Below, piece by piece: positions 26,639 to 33,531 of a stretch of DNA of 33,668 bases; positions within the stretch are counted from its first letter, which is position 1, and every line of letters begins with the position of its first letter. Below the pieces are notes generated by a model. That model worked only from the letters and a program-made list of their open reading frames with translations. It ran no database searches and was not told the DNA's origin. Position numbers and translations under genes: made by a program. This DNA comes from Planctomycetaceae bacterium (GTDB lineage: Bacteria; Planctomycetota; Planctomycetia; Pirellulales; UBA1268): NCBI GenBank assembly GCA_021300535.1, contig JAJTED010000079.1, forward strand, positions 1 through 33,668, read 5' to 3'.

Positions 26639-27334
26639 CTACCGGGCGTGCAGGACGGCGAGTGCATCCGGCGCCTCGGCGAGCAGCGGTGAATGTCCGA
26701 GGTAGCGCTCCGCCATCTCCCGGCGACCGCGGGCGAGGAGCGTCGCGTAGACGTGCAGTTCGAAGTGCAGCCGCAGTCGTCCCTCCGCATCGAGCTCGCC
26801 GGCGCCGCGCAGCACGCCCAGCAGCGCCTCGGCGGTGGAGAGCTGCGTCGGCCCCGGCTGGTCACGGAGCCAGTAGCGGCCCGGCTCGCTGCTGGCGTCG
26901 GGCAGACGGACACAGCGGCCCAGGGCCTCGACGCTGCGCAGCATTTCGCCGGCCTGCCGCCAGGTGCCGTCGAGGAGCAAGACCGTCGTGCCTGTGTATT
27001 GTCCGCCCGCGGTCGCTGCGACTGGCTCGGGCATCGGGTCTCCGCCGGGATGCAGGATCCACAACTCGCGGCCGGGCTCGAGCGAGTCGGCGGCAAACCC
27101 GGCGGCGGGATGGAAGCGGGTTGCCCGTTGAAACACGTGGCACGCGGCGCCGGCCACGGCCCGTACAATGAGCCGGCCCGTGCTCGACGGCTTGCAATGT
27201 TCGCCGCGATGGATCAGCACGTGCACGGCGAGCTGCGTCTCCACGGGCGGCAGCAGGTCGCAGGTGCACCACCGTGGCGGCAAGCTGCACCGCGGGCAGC
27301 GGGCGGCCCCGGCGCGAACGACGCTTCTTCCCAT
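26639..27334 (-). CDS. DTW-domain tRNA-uridine aminocarboxypropyltransferase
   Basis: 231-residue enzyme of the DTW/TapT (E. coli YfiP) family, which transfers the 3-amino-3-carboxypropyl group of S-adenosylmethionine to uridine in tRNA to make acp3U. The zinc-binding start CPRCSLPPRWCTC (about residues 13-25), the motif LLLDGTWRQAGEML (about 117-130) containing the family's D-x-T-W, and LSTAEALLGVL (about 163-173) are all visible. The ATG at 27334 gives the zinc knuckle at the expected place. It is upstream of the solenoid gene on the same strand, with 148 nt between them. Confidence 0.88.
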   Translation of the reverse strand: MGRSVVRAGAARCPRCSLPPRWCTCDLLPPVETQLAVHVLIHRGEHCKPSSTGRLIVRAVAGAACHVFQRATRFHPAAGFAADSLEPGRELWILHPGGDPMPEPVAATAGGQYTGTTVLLLDGTWRQAGEMLRSVEALGRCVRLPDASSEPGRYWLRDQPGPTQLSTAEALLGVLRGAGELDAEGRLRLHFELHVYATLLARGRREMAERYLGHSPLLAEAPDALAVLHAR

Positions 27335-27488
27335 GAAGCGACAGCCTAGCCGAACGTGCGGCCGGAAACGGCGGATCGCCTATACTCCTCCTGTCGTTCC
27401 CCGGCGACGGCTGGGGAGATAACCGCCCGGCGGCGATCTCGCAGTGATCGCGACGGCTGGGATTCCTTTGGCGAAAGGAGGTGGTCTA

Positions 27489-27524
27489 GTGACGCAAGAC
27501 TGTACCGGAGGGCTGCGCCGATAG
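27489..27524 (+). CDS. Possible 11-codon leader peptide inside the structured RNA
   Basis: GTG at 27489 lies 7 nt after AGGAGG within AAAGGAGGTG (27474-27483), the strongest ribosome site in the window. The frame encodes VTQDCTGGLRR and stops at TAG. The first part of the ribosome site is paired with TCCTTT in a hairpin, so translation could be regulated. It may instead be a chance frame in an RNA. Confidence 0.35.
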   Translation: MTQDCTGGLRR

Positions 27525-27575
27525 CGGCGAGTCGACGGGCCTGCCGTTGATGCAGCCCACCAAATAGTTCCTACG

Positions 27576-27608
27576 GCTGCCGCCCCCTCGTGGGGCGGCA
27601 GCTTTTTT
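27576..27608 (+). terminator. Strong intrinsic terminator
   Basis: GCTGCCGCCCC (27576-27586), a 5-nt loop, GGGGCGGCAGC (27592-27602), then TTTTTT. The 11-bp perfect stem with a six-T tract is the best terminator in the window and has no plus-strand protein gene before it, so it must end a non-coding or leader transcript. Confidence 0.9.
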
Positions 27609-27713
27609 GTCGGGGGCGTCGGTTCTGCCCCTGACGTGCATCGCGGTCATCGGTGAGGCCGGCCAACGATGCTTCCGCAACCGTGTGCTGGTCGAGGAGT
27701 CGGGCATTGCCCG

Positions 27714-28889
27714 CTACCGGTAGAGTGGCAACTCCGAGATGCGGCGGTCGATCTCGCCCAGCAGCCGCCGGGTCTCCGTGCCGCCGAGACCACCGTAGTC
27801 CGCTTGGAGCTGGTCGCGGGTGATGGCCTCCGGTAGGCCACGGATCGACGGCAGCAGGTCGGAGACCTCCACGCCCTGCCGGATTCGGGTTTGCATCGTG
27901 TGGGCCGATCGCGAGTTCCGGGTGGCCTCGACCGCCAGGCGAATGCCGGCGGAGTTGGCCGCCATGTCCACGAACGAGAAGCCCGAGCCTCCCGGCGTCG
28001 AATCCATCGCCTCCTTGGAGAGACCCACGGCGATCGCCCGCGACTCGTCCGACAGCGCGGCCAGCGCCGCACTCACCCAGAAGTGCTGCGACAGATCGCC
28101 GCGACCGCCGAGCAGGATTCGTCGGCGCAGTGCGATCCGGTCGTTGGCCGGCCCGAGGTCGAGATCACGGCCCCCGACTCGGGCCACGCTGTCGTCACCG
28201 AGGATTTTTCCCAAGGCGAGGATCGCGGCTCGATTAGGCAGGACGGCGTCGGTACCGTGCGAGTTGTCCTCGGCATATGCAAGCGCGATCTCCAGCAGCC
28301 GCAGGAACCCCGCGTCGCCGTCGGGGACGTCGGCGGCCGCCTCGAGCACGTGACGGGCCGTGCCCTGCCAGGCCTCGTACAAGTCGTCGGCCACGCCGGT
28401 GGTAGCGCCCCATGCGGAGAGGCCGCCGGCGAGGATCGCAAGTGTGCCCAGGGCCGCCCAGTTGCGACGCAGTGCCAGGCCGGCAAGCCCGCCCAGAAAC
28501 GCGACGAGCAGAATGAACATCAGCTGCGGCCAGATGGGCAGTGCCCCGAAGTTGATCCGCTTGGCGGCCAGCGCGAGCAGGGGTGCGCCGACGAGCAGGG
28601 TCGGCACGGCGGCCCGCGACTTCCAGCCGGACAGGGAGATGGCCAACAGCACGCCGATCAGGCCGACGCCGGCACCGCGAAGCAGCGCCGTCGCCGCGAA
28701 TCGTGCCTTTGGTTCACTGAGCGCGGCCACGCGCTGGACGAGCTGCACCGTCCACTCCGGCGCACCCAGCGGCCGCGGGTCGGGCAGCACGCAGAGCATC
28801 GCGAGCCAGGCCACGAGTCCGACGCCCGCAATCCGCACCGCCAAGCGTTGCTTCAAAAACGAATGTACGAACGAAGTGGCGATCGACAT
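27714..28889 (-). CDS. Membrane-anchored protein of unknown function
   Basis: 391-residue protein. The N-terminal 165 residues contain about five hydrophobic segments (roughly 15-35, 65-85, 92-108, 116-134 and 140-160). The rest is soluble and includes SQHFWVSAALAALSDESRAI and a conserved-looking GGSGFSFVDMAANSAGIRLA. I have a sense that the GSGFSF-type block recurs in uncharacterised bacterial proteins, but I cannot name a family. The ATG at 28889 is the start nearest the first helix; the frame is open to 28940. It converges on the structured RNA at 27381-27608. Confidence 0.7.
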   Translation of the reverse strand: MSIATSFVHSFLKQRLAVRIAGVGLVAWLAMLCVLPDPRPLGAPEWTVQLVQRVAALSEPKARFAATALLRGAGVGLIGVLLAISLSGWKSRAAVPTLLVGAPLLALAAKRINFGALPIWPQLMFILLVAFLGGLAGLALRRNWAALGTLAILAGGLSAWGATTGVADDLYEAWQGTARHVLEAAADVPDGDAGFLRLLEIALAYAEDNSHGTDAVLPNRAAILALGKILGDDSVARVGGRDLDLGPANDRIALRRRILLGGRGDLSQHFWVSAALAALSDESRAIAVGLSKEAMDSTPGGSGFSFVDMAANSAGIRLAVEATRNSRSAHTMQTRIRQGVEVSDLLPSIRGLPEAITRDQLQADYGGLGGTETRRLLGEIDRRISELPLYR

Positions 28890-29257
28890 GGATTGCAGTC
28901 TACAGGGACAATACCCCCGACAGGGATCAGTGAATCTCAATGAACCCCGATAAACACGCAGGTTTTCAAAACCGACTTCCCTAGATCCGACCCTGTTTCA
29001 GGGCAGGCCGTCGCCCTTGGCGGACGACCGCTGAAAAGAGAGACCGGGATGGCCGGCGAGGAGGGCGACGGCAGGGATGGAAAAGCGCCGCCGGGCGTCA
29101 TAGTCCCTCGGCTCCTCGGTGTTGGTCAGGGCAGAGTCGGTGCCCTTGGGTGCCGCCACTGTCTGCTTTCAAATGCCGCAACCACTTACGGTGCTGACCG
29201 CACTGTCCGCCCGTAGACTAAAAACGGTTTGACGTTGCCCCATGAGGTGCCGCACCC
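28890..29257. other. Gene-free stretch at the edge of the toxin-antitoxin region
   Basis: No convincing gene or RNA is seen. The stretch is less GC-rich than the DNA to its left in places and marks the change from single-copy chromosomal genes to accessory genes. The promoter of the antitoxin remnant at 29258 should be near its right end. Confidence 0.4.
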
Positions 29258-29489
29258 ATGAATCGCCACCACCAGCCTGTGCATGTTCAGGCGACAGTCG
29301 GCGCGCACGGCTCTGTCATTATCGAACAGTTGCCATTTGCACTTGGCCAACGGGTGAAGATCACGATCAGCCCGATTGCTGCATCCAGATGCAGACGGTA
29401 CGTCACGGTATCCGCTCAGTGGAATGAAGGTGGAGTATGACGGTCCGTTCGAGAGTGCGGCTGAAGCGGACTGGGAGGCAAAACAATGA
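29258..29489 (+). pseudogene. VapB-like antitoxin remnant, frameshifted
   Basis: The frame from ATG 29258 gives VHVQATVGAHGSVIIEQLPF and GQRVKITISP, a small beta-rich antitoxin-like N-terminus, but drifts to a stop at 29440. Another frame contains the expected C-terminus: RYPLSGMKVEYDGPFES then EADWEAKQ and TGA (29487-29489), typical of antitoxins encoded just before PIN toxins. A one- or two-base indel around 29375-29400 separates the halves. The stop overlaps the ATG of the toxin remnant, as in intact pairs. Confidence 0.65.
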
Positions 29490-29530
29490 TCGGTATCGAA
29501 ACCGATCTGCCACTAATGCGAGTAGGCTAA
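29486..29530 (+). pseudogene. Start of a PIN-type (VapC) toxin, truncated after 14 codons
   Basis: ATG at 29486 overlaps the antitoxin stop (ATGA) and encodes MIGIETD, matching the usual VapC opening (M-I-x-x-D-T) except that Asp is replaced by Glu. A TAA follows after LPLMRVG. The remaining 100 or more residues of a PIN domain are not found downstream. Confidence 0.45.
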
Positions 29531-29570
29531 ACGAGGTCTGAGGGGCGGGTCGACCGCTTGCGGTCAATGG

Positions 29571-29762
29571 CTACCGGATACCGTCCCGCGATTTTCCGGC
29601 CTTCGACGCCAGAAGCTGCAAGAACGGGCTCAAATACCGATGCGCATGGATGTGTTCGAGCAACGACTTTCCTGTCTTCGCCTCGATCTCCTGATTCAGT
29701 TGGTCACGGACGCGGCGTATCTGCGGGACCGCCGTCTCCGGATGCTTTGGCGTCTCACTCAT
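29571..29762 (-). CDS. Small helical protein downstream of the PIN fragment
   Basis: 63-residue charged, helical protein (IRRVRDQLNQEIEAKTGKSL in the middle, then HRYLSPFLQLLASKAGK). Its ATG overlaps the end of the PIN-fragment frame by 8 nt, so it is translationally coupled. I cannot assign a family; short basic helical ORFs beside PIN toxins are common and may be antitoxin- or toxin-related. Confidence 0.5.
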   Translation of the reverse strand: MSETPKHPETAVPQIRRVRDQLNQEIEAKTGKSLLEHIHAHRYLSPFLQLLASKAGKSRDGIR

Positions 29763-29892
29763 CGCTGATCACCTGCCGGGGGTTCCAGATTTCAAGGACT
29801 GCATACTCGACTGGAAGAGTTGGCTTATGCTGGTCGAGTTGTTCAATGCGGTCGAGCGCTACGAAGGCTGACGTGTCAACGATGACGCGCAT
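29755..29892 (-). pseudogene. Truncated PIN-domain (VapC-like) toxin
   Basis: 45-codon frame starting MRVIVDTSAFVALD, the standard first strand of a PIN ribonuclease with its first catalytic Asp (residue 6). The chain then becomes DRIEQLDQHKPTLPVEYAVL and ends LEIWNPRQVISDE, far short of the 125-140 residues of a PIN domain and lacking the other acidic residues. It overlaps the UPF0175 antitoxin by 17 nt and the small downstream ORF by 8 nt. It is probably an internally deleted toxin. Confidence 0.6.
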
Positions 29893-30145
29893 CTGCGATT
29901 GCCTTCACATCCTCGGCAAGCTCATCAGCGGTCTGTTGGAAAACGCTGACGCCGTGCTGTCCGCAAAGGGCGAGAAACTCGGGTCGTGGCAGTCCAGCTA
30001 GTTCCGCAGCCATGCCTCCCGAGATGCGGCCGCATTCAAACATCTTGAGGGCCGCCATGAGCTGGATTTCCCTCGCCACATCCGCAGGGCGCTTGCCCAG
30101 AGCAGATGGCAGTGCCGGAGGCATCTCGATGGTTACGGTCGCCAT
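29876..30145 (-). CDS. UPF0175-family antitoxin
   Basis: 89-residue protein matching UPF0175 (PF03683): a short beta strand at the start (VTIEMPPALPSAL), then helices with LMAALKMFECGRISGGMAAE, LAGLPRPEFLALCGQHGVSV and a final acidic helix TADELAEDVKAI. The central part forms a helix-turn-helix. Members are usually encoded just before PIN-domain toxins and act as their antitoxins and operon repressors. Here the PIN frame overlaps its 3' end but is truncated, so this may be an orphan antitoxin. Confidence 0.82.
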   Translation of the reverse strand: MATVTIEMPPALPSALGKRPADVAREIQLMAALKMFECGRISGGMAAELAGLPRPEFLALCGQHGVSVFQQTADELAEDVKAIADARHR

Positions 30146-30244
30146 GATGTCCCTTCCATTAGCCGTGTTGGCGGGCTAATGGCCGAAGTAGATCCGAGGC
30201 AAGTAGCCTCAAGCTGACCCGTCGGCGGCAAGTTTCCCGGACCA

Positions 30245-30439
30245 TCATGATGCCGGCGATTCGGGGCCGCTCGACGGTTTTGGACTCCGCCGCCAGATTG
30301 TATGACCACAGCTTTCCTGTCGCTTCTTGGCGTCCTCGAGAATCGCCGAGAGATCGCCACCGAACTTTTCTGCGATGCGGCGTCGCGTCCGGTGAATGTC
30401 CGAGATCGTAGTGTCGTGATCTTTGGGTTTTAGCGTCAT
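30245..30439 (-). CDS. Small TA-associated protein
   Basis: 64-residue protein with the pattern ISDIHRTRRRIAEKFGGDLS followed by AILEDAKKRQESCG, which resembles a common small antitoxin-like ORF (V-x-x-I-R-x-x-R-x-x-I-A-x-x-F-x-x-D-L-x-x-I) often found beside toxin genes. The tail after residue 45 is unlike the family and may reflect a late frameshift. The ATG at 30439 follows GAAGGAG. It precedes the UPF0175 gene on the same strand by 99 nt. Confidence 0.6.
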   Translation of the reverse strand: MTLKPKDHDTTISDIHRTRRRIAEKFGGDLSAILEDAKKRQESCGHTIWRRSPKPSSGPESPAS

Positions 30440-30545
30440 GGCCCAGGCTCCTTCTTGCTGAAGCGGCAAGCCGTCTCACGGGCTAGCGATCCTAGCCAAT
30501 AGATTACTCGCACTCTGTAGACCGATTACGAAAGGACCCTCACGT

Positions 30546-30890
30546 ATGCCCGTCCTGCTCCAGACGACGCTCCTGCTGATCTGCTCGAACGTGTTCATGA
30601 CGTTCGCATGGTACGCCCACCTCAAGGACATGAGTGGCCGGCCCTGGTTCATCGCGGCGCTCGTAAGCTGGGGCGTGGCGCTTGCCGAGTATCTGTTGCA
30701 GGTGCCCGCGAACCGGATCGGCTACACGACGATGAACCTCGGGCAGTTGAAGATCCTGCAGGAGGTGATTGCGCTCTCCGTGTTCGTGCCGTTCGCGGTG
30801 CTCTACATGAAGCAACCGCTGAAGCTCAACTACCTGTGGGCGGCCATGTGCATCTGCGCGGCCGTCTACTTCGTGTTTCGGGAGTCTTGA
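30546..30890 (+). CDS. DUF486 / DMT-family membrane protein
   Basis: 114-residue inner-membrane protein of the DUF486 family (PF04342), a single-domain relative of the drug/metabolite transporter superfamily. Four hydrophobic segments and the family phrases SNVFMTFAWYAHLK (14-27), SWGVALAEYLLQVPANRIGY (41-60) and LGQLKILQEVI (65-75) are clear. The ATG at 30546 follows AAAGGA. Function unknown. It lies between toxin-antitoxin genes and the Cys-rich gene, which converges on it with 21 nt between stops. Confidence 0.9.
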   Translation: MPVLLQTTLLLICSNVFMTFAWYAHLKDMSGRPWFIAALVSWGVALAEYLLQVPANRIGYTTMNLGQLKILQEVIALSVFVPFAVLYMKQPLKLNYLWAAMCICAAVYFVFRES

Positions 30891-30911
30891 CGGCCGCGTG
30901 CCCGACGCCGC

Positions 30912-31316
30912 TCACCGCCGCATGGCCCGGCACGCGTCGTGGCACTTCTTGCAGGCCGCCGCACACGCCTTGCAGCAGGGCTCGTCGCCGCACTTCGTGC
31001 ATTCGGCGGCGCACTGCTCGCATGCCTCCTCGCAGACCTCGCACATCTCCTCGGCCAACGGCGAGTCGTACTCCAAGAGCGCGACGCACGTCCGGCACGT
31101 CTCGATGCAGGTGAGGCAGGTTTTCTCGCAGCCCGGGCAGTCGCAGCCGAGAATGCATTCGCGGCACGCCCGGAGACACTCGTTGCAGGCTTTGATACAC
31201 GCGTCCTTGGCGGCGGCATCGGCGTGCGGGGCATCCGCGGCGTAGGCGGCCACCGGCAGCGTCATGGCGGTGGCGAGAACGAAACGCATCATGAGCGGCG
31301 AGGTCGGCGTCAGCAT
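30912..31316 (-). CDS. Exported Cys-rich four-helix copper-storage (Csp/DUF326-like) protein
   Basis: 134-residue protein with a Sec-type signal peptide (about residues 1-27, cleavage near AYA-AD) and 24 cysteines in the mature part. They are spaced mostly as C-x3-C and C-x2-C (CIKACNECLRACRECILGC; EMCEVCEEACEQCAAEC), as in Csp1-type four-helix bundles that fill their core with Cu(I) bound to Cys thiolates. Periplasmic copper storage or detoxification is the likely role. The start may be 31316 or the ATG at 31292; 31316 has an AAAGGG site upstream. No copper-responsive regulator is seen nearby. Confidence 0.87.
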   Translation of the reverse strand: MLTPTSPLMMRFVLATAMTLPVAAYAADAPHADAAAKDACIKACNECLRACRECILGCDCPGCEKTCLTCIETCRTCVALLEYDSPLAEEMCEVCEEACEQCAAECTKCGDEPCCKACAAACKKCHDACRAMRR

Positions 31317-31416
31317 GGGTCGGCCCTTTTTCGGTTCGAGGTAGGTGAGCGGGAGCGGCTCACAGGAACTCTACGCAGACCCGCGGTAGGCCGGCCAACA
31401 GGCCAGCGGGGCTTTG

Positions 31417-31456
31417 GCCGACGGGCGTCGTAGCCCGGTCGGCTCTTTTGTTTTTT
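31417..31456 (+). terminator. First of two tandem intrinsic terminators
   Basis: GCCGACGGGC (31417-31426), loop GTCGTA, GCCC-G-GTCGGC (31433-31443), then TCTTTTGTTTTTT. The stem has one bulged G. It points in the plus direction and is followed 3 nt later by a second terminator. Confidence 0.75.
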
Positions 31457-31458
31457 GC

Positions 31459-31501
31459 GGCAGGGGCGGTGCCCTCGGGTGCCGCCCCTGCCTTCTTTTT
31501 T
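31459..31501 (+). terminator. Second tandem terminator, directly upstream of a small gene
   Basis: GGCAGGGGCGG (31459-31469), a 12-nt loop that can pair inwardly (CCC with GGG), CCGCCCCTGCC (31482-31492), then TTCTTTTTT. It ends 13 nt before an ATG and 3 nt before its ribosome site. Any transcript entering the small gene from upstream must read through both terminators. Confidence 0.8.
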
Positions 31502-31514
31502 CACGGAAGGTCCC

Positions 31515-31739
31515 ATGGTGAAAGTCACCACATTCAACGATCGGCCGGTGCAGCATGTTCGATACATGCCCGACGGCTCCGTCATCCTGAAACTCTACGA
31601 GCGGCGGCCGACTGGCCGTGCTCGCCATCTCCGCGTGTCGCTGGCCCAGTGGCTGGCCGGCCGCGGGGTCTATCTGTTGGAAAGCCACGCCTCACGGCGT
31701 GCTCAGGCCCGGCAGCTCGCCCGCCGCCGTTGCGGGTGA
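31515..31739 (+). CDS. Small protein of unknown function behind two terminators
   Basis: 74-residue basic protein: VTTFNDRPVQHVRYMPDGSV forms a beta-rich start, then KLYERRPTG and a helix RVSLAQWLAGRGVYLLES, with an Arg-rich tail. I do not recognise a family. The ATG at 31515 is 4 nt after GGAAGG. The two terminators directly upstream suggest transcription attenuation, or a very short promoter region I cannot see. It converges on the abiEii gene with 3 nt between stops. Confidence 0.55.
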   Translation: MVKVTTFNDRPVQHVRYMPDGSVILKLYERRPTGRARHLRVSLAQWLAGRGVYLLESHASRRAQARQLARRRCG

Positions 31740-31742
31740 CGT

Positions 31743-32627
31743 TCAGGCGACACGTGTCGCCATATCCACTACCAGCGCTATCGCCCTATCTAGGTCGAAG
31801 TCGCGAAACTCTTCTTCCCGAAGCACAGGTTTGAGCTTTGCGTCGACCTGCCTTCGCAAGTCAGCCATCCGATCGCTGCCGACGTCCACGGGCGGATTAT
31901 CTGGAATCGCCAGCTTTTGGCGCACCATGTCGACGAACGACGCGCTGCCCAACTCCAGCGACAGCTTCCGCGCCGCATAGTCGAGGTCATAGAAGTCGCG
32001 TATGGCGACATCGCGCCGGGACAGCGCGGCCCGAAACTTCTCCGCCATGGCTTCCAAGGCGTTGATACAGGCGACCTCTAACCCGGGTACAGCGGACTGT
32101 CCGCTGATCGGGTCCATCAGCACCGTCCGAGCAGTGAAGGAGGCGGGCGCCACCAGTGCCGGCTCGCGAACGCTAACGTCTATGAGAATCGTTTGCGGTT
32201 CGTCGCTCAGGACGGATCGATAGGTCACAACGCCGCTGTATTGGGCCGAATCGTTGGCACCCTTGAGTTCCGCGACGCACGAAAAACCGGGTAGTCGCTG
32301 CGACACGCCTGCCACGGCCTGCTTGATGGCGTCTGCAGCACGACTCCGTTCGCCGCGGCTGGCGTCGACCGGCATCGGAATTGTGAAATCGAGATCCTCG
32401 CTGAGCCGGTAGAAGCCCACGTGCACTTTTGCAAGGCACGTGCCGCCCTTGAAGATCAGATCGGCCCCGCCATGGCGGGCGAAATCATCGAGCAGAACGG
32501 TGCAGAAGTAGTCCTTCTCGATCACCGATGCATTGAAGCCGGTCTTCGCCGCCGTGAATGTGATCGCCTCGCGAAATAGCAGGACATCTTCATGAAGCTT
32601 GATGAGGGCGTATTCGCGGTCAGCCAT
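31743..32627 (-). CDS. abiEii: AbiEii-type nucleotidyltransferase toxin
   Basis: 294-residue toxin of the type IV AbiE system, a DNA-polymerase-beta-like nucleotidyltransferase. In related systems it halts growth during phage infection; some relatives modify tRNA ends. Key motifs are FKGGTCLAKV (about 59-68) and YRLSEDLDFTI (73-83), whose Asp residues bind metal and nucleotide. RRDVAIRDFYDLDYAARKL further on is the conserved family motif near the active site. The length is normal. Its ATG overlaps the end of the antitoxin gene by 8 nt, the usual AbiEi-AbiEii order. Confidence 0.92.
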   Translation of the reverse strand: MADREYALIKLHEDVLLFREAITFTAAKTGFNASVIEKDYFCTVLLDDFARHGGADLIFKGGTCLAKVHVGFYRLSEDLDFTIPMPVDASRGERSRAADAIKQAVAGVSQRLPGFSCVAELKGANDSAQYSGVVTYRSVLSDEPQTILIDVSVREPALVAPASFTARTVLMDPISGQSAVPGLEVACINALEAMAEKFRAALSRRDVAIRDFYDLDYAARKLSLELGSASFVDMVRQKLAIPDNPPVDVGSDRMADLRRQVDAKLKPVLREEEFRDFDLDRAIALVVDMATRVA

Positions 32628-33414
32628 TGATCACAACTCCCCACGCTCTTGAGACGGGCCCGCGGGCCGGGCGAGTTGGTACTAGCGGGATCTTCGCGGT
32701 CGTTGCCGTCACTGCTCGTTCGAGCCGTGACCTGGCGGCCTTGCTCGCATCGATACGTTCGAGGATCGCTCCGATGCGGCGTATCGTCCCCATGTTCCCG
32801 TATTGCACGGCGGCCCGGGCCAACTCGTCGGCTGTGATCCTGCCGGCGGCGAGGTCGGCTCGAATCCAGTCATAGGCCTCGGGCAGGCTATCGAACTGGG
32901 ACCAATCGTAAACGGCATCGACGAGGGTGCGGGCGCGGGATGAGTACACGAGGGTCTCGCCGGAAGGCATTCGGACTTTCTCAACACCGCCGAGCCTATC
33001 GCGGGCGACCTTGATGAGTTTCAGCGAGACGCTCCCAACCCGTCGCTCGCCGGAGATCGCGTCGTTGTAGATAGTCGTGAGAGCAGGGAGTTGCTCCGAA
33101 TAGCCATACCGATTGAAGGCTTTGGGCCCGGTGATCTGATAGCGGGCGTTCTTGTCCGCCATCAGGGCGTTGATGGCGGTGGCCTCGTCCGGCGTCCAGA
33201 GCCCGCCGAGAGGCAATCGCGGGGGAAACAGGTACAGCCCCTTGCGGACGTTTGCGATCATGCCGGATCGCGACATGCGGCTGAGGAGCTCCCGCTCTTG
33301 CTTCGCCGACAGGCGTAGCCCGGAGGCCAGTTCGCCCACGCGCATGGTGCGGAGATTCCGCATCTGGGCGAGGGCGAGAGCGGCGGTTTCGAGTTGGCCA
33401 AGCTTCCGGGGCAT
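32620..33414 (-). CDS. abiEi: AbiEi antitoxin and transcriptional repressor
   Basis: 264-residue type IV antitoxin. The N-terminal winged helix is about residues 10-70 (GELASGLRLSAKQERELLSR, then GMIANVRKGLYLFPPR), and the C-terminal domain includes AYDWIRADLAAGRITADELA and GTIRRIGAILERI. Family members repress their own operon by binding inverted repeats and neutralise AbiEii without forming a stable complex. A matching inverted repeat lies just upstream of the ATG. The -10 box TAGAAT ends 7 nt before the ATG, so the mRNA is probably leaderless; no Shine-Dalgarno site is present. Confidence 0.9.
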   Translation of the reverse strand: MPRKLGQLETAALALAQMRNLRTMRVGELASGLRLSAKQERELLSRMSRSGMIANVRKGLYLFPPRLPLGGLWTPDEATAINALMADKNARYQITGPKAFNRYGYSEQLPALTTIYNDAISGERRVGSVSLKLIKVARDRLGGVEKVRMPSGETLVYSSRARTLVDAVYDWSQFDSLPEAYDWIRADLAAGRITADELARAAVQYGNMGTIRRIGAILERIDASKAARSRLERAVTATTAKIPLVPTRPARGPVSRAWGVVING

Positions 33415-33420
33415 GGAGGT

Positions 33421-33466
33421 ATTCTATTTCTCGATAATTGCCTGTGAAGCAATAATCGCAAAATAG
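33421..33466 (-). promoter_or_regulatory. abiE promoter and AbiEi operator
   Basis: Two 17-nt arms (33424-33440 and 33450-33466) are inverted copies matching at 14 of 17 positions with a 9-nt spacer. On the minus strand TTCACA (complement of 33443-33448) and TAGAAT (complement of 33421-33426) form a good -35/-10 pair with a 16-nt spacer, both inside the palindrome. A repressor bound here would block the polymerase directly. Confidence 0.75.
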
Positions 33467-33531
33467 CGTACCTCGCCGCAGGCGGCCTGCCGCTATTGCG
33501 CTAGGTACCGGCAGAAGAGGTGCAAAACAGC

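Larger units (their letters stand above)
27381..27608 (+). ncRNA. Candidate structured RNA of about 215 nt with a strong terminator
   Basis: A TATACT -10 box (27381-27386) starts a gene-free stretch that ends in an 11-bp terminator. Hairpins in between are GCGATC-loop-GATCGC (about 27434-27452), TCCTTT-GGCG-AAAGGA (27464-27479), and a three-way junction closed by GGGCTG (27510-27515) with CAGCCC (27553-27558). That junction encloses CGCCG-ATAG-CGGCG (27516-27529) and a stem 27531-27551. The second hairpin hides a perfect Shine-Dalgarno sequence. I could not match it to 6S, SRP, tmRNA or RNase P RNA. A -35 box is not convincing. Confidence 0.6.

Noticed and set aside
27381-27608. 6S, SRP, tmRNA or RNase P RNA
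   Set aside because: The conserved core sequences of these RNAs that I know were not found, and the fold lacks the single long rod of 6S RNA.
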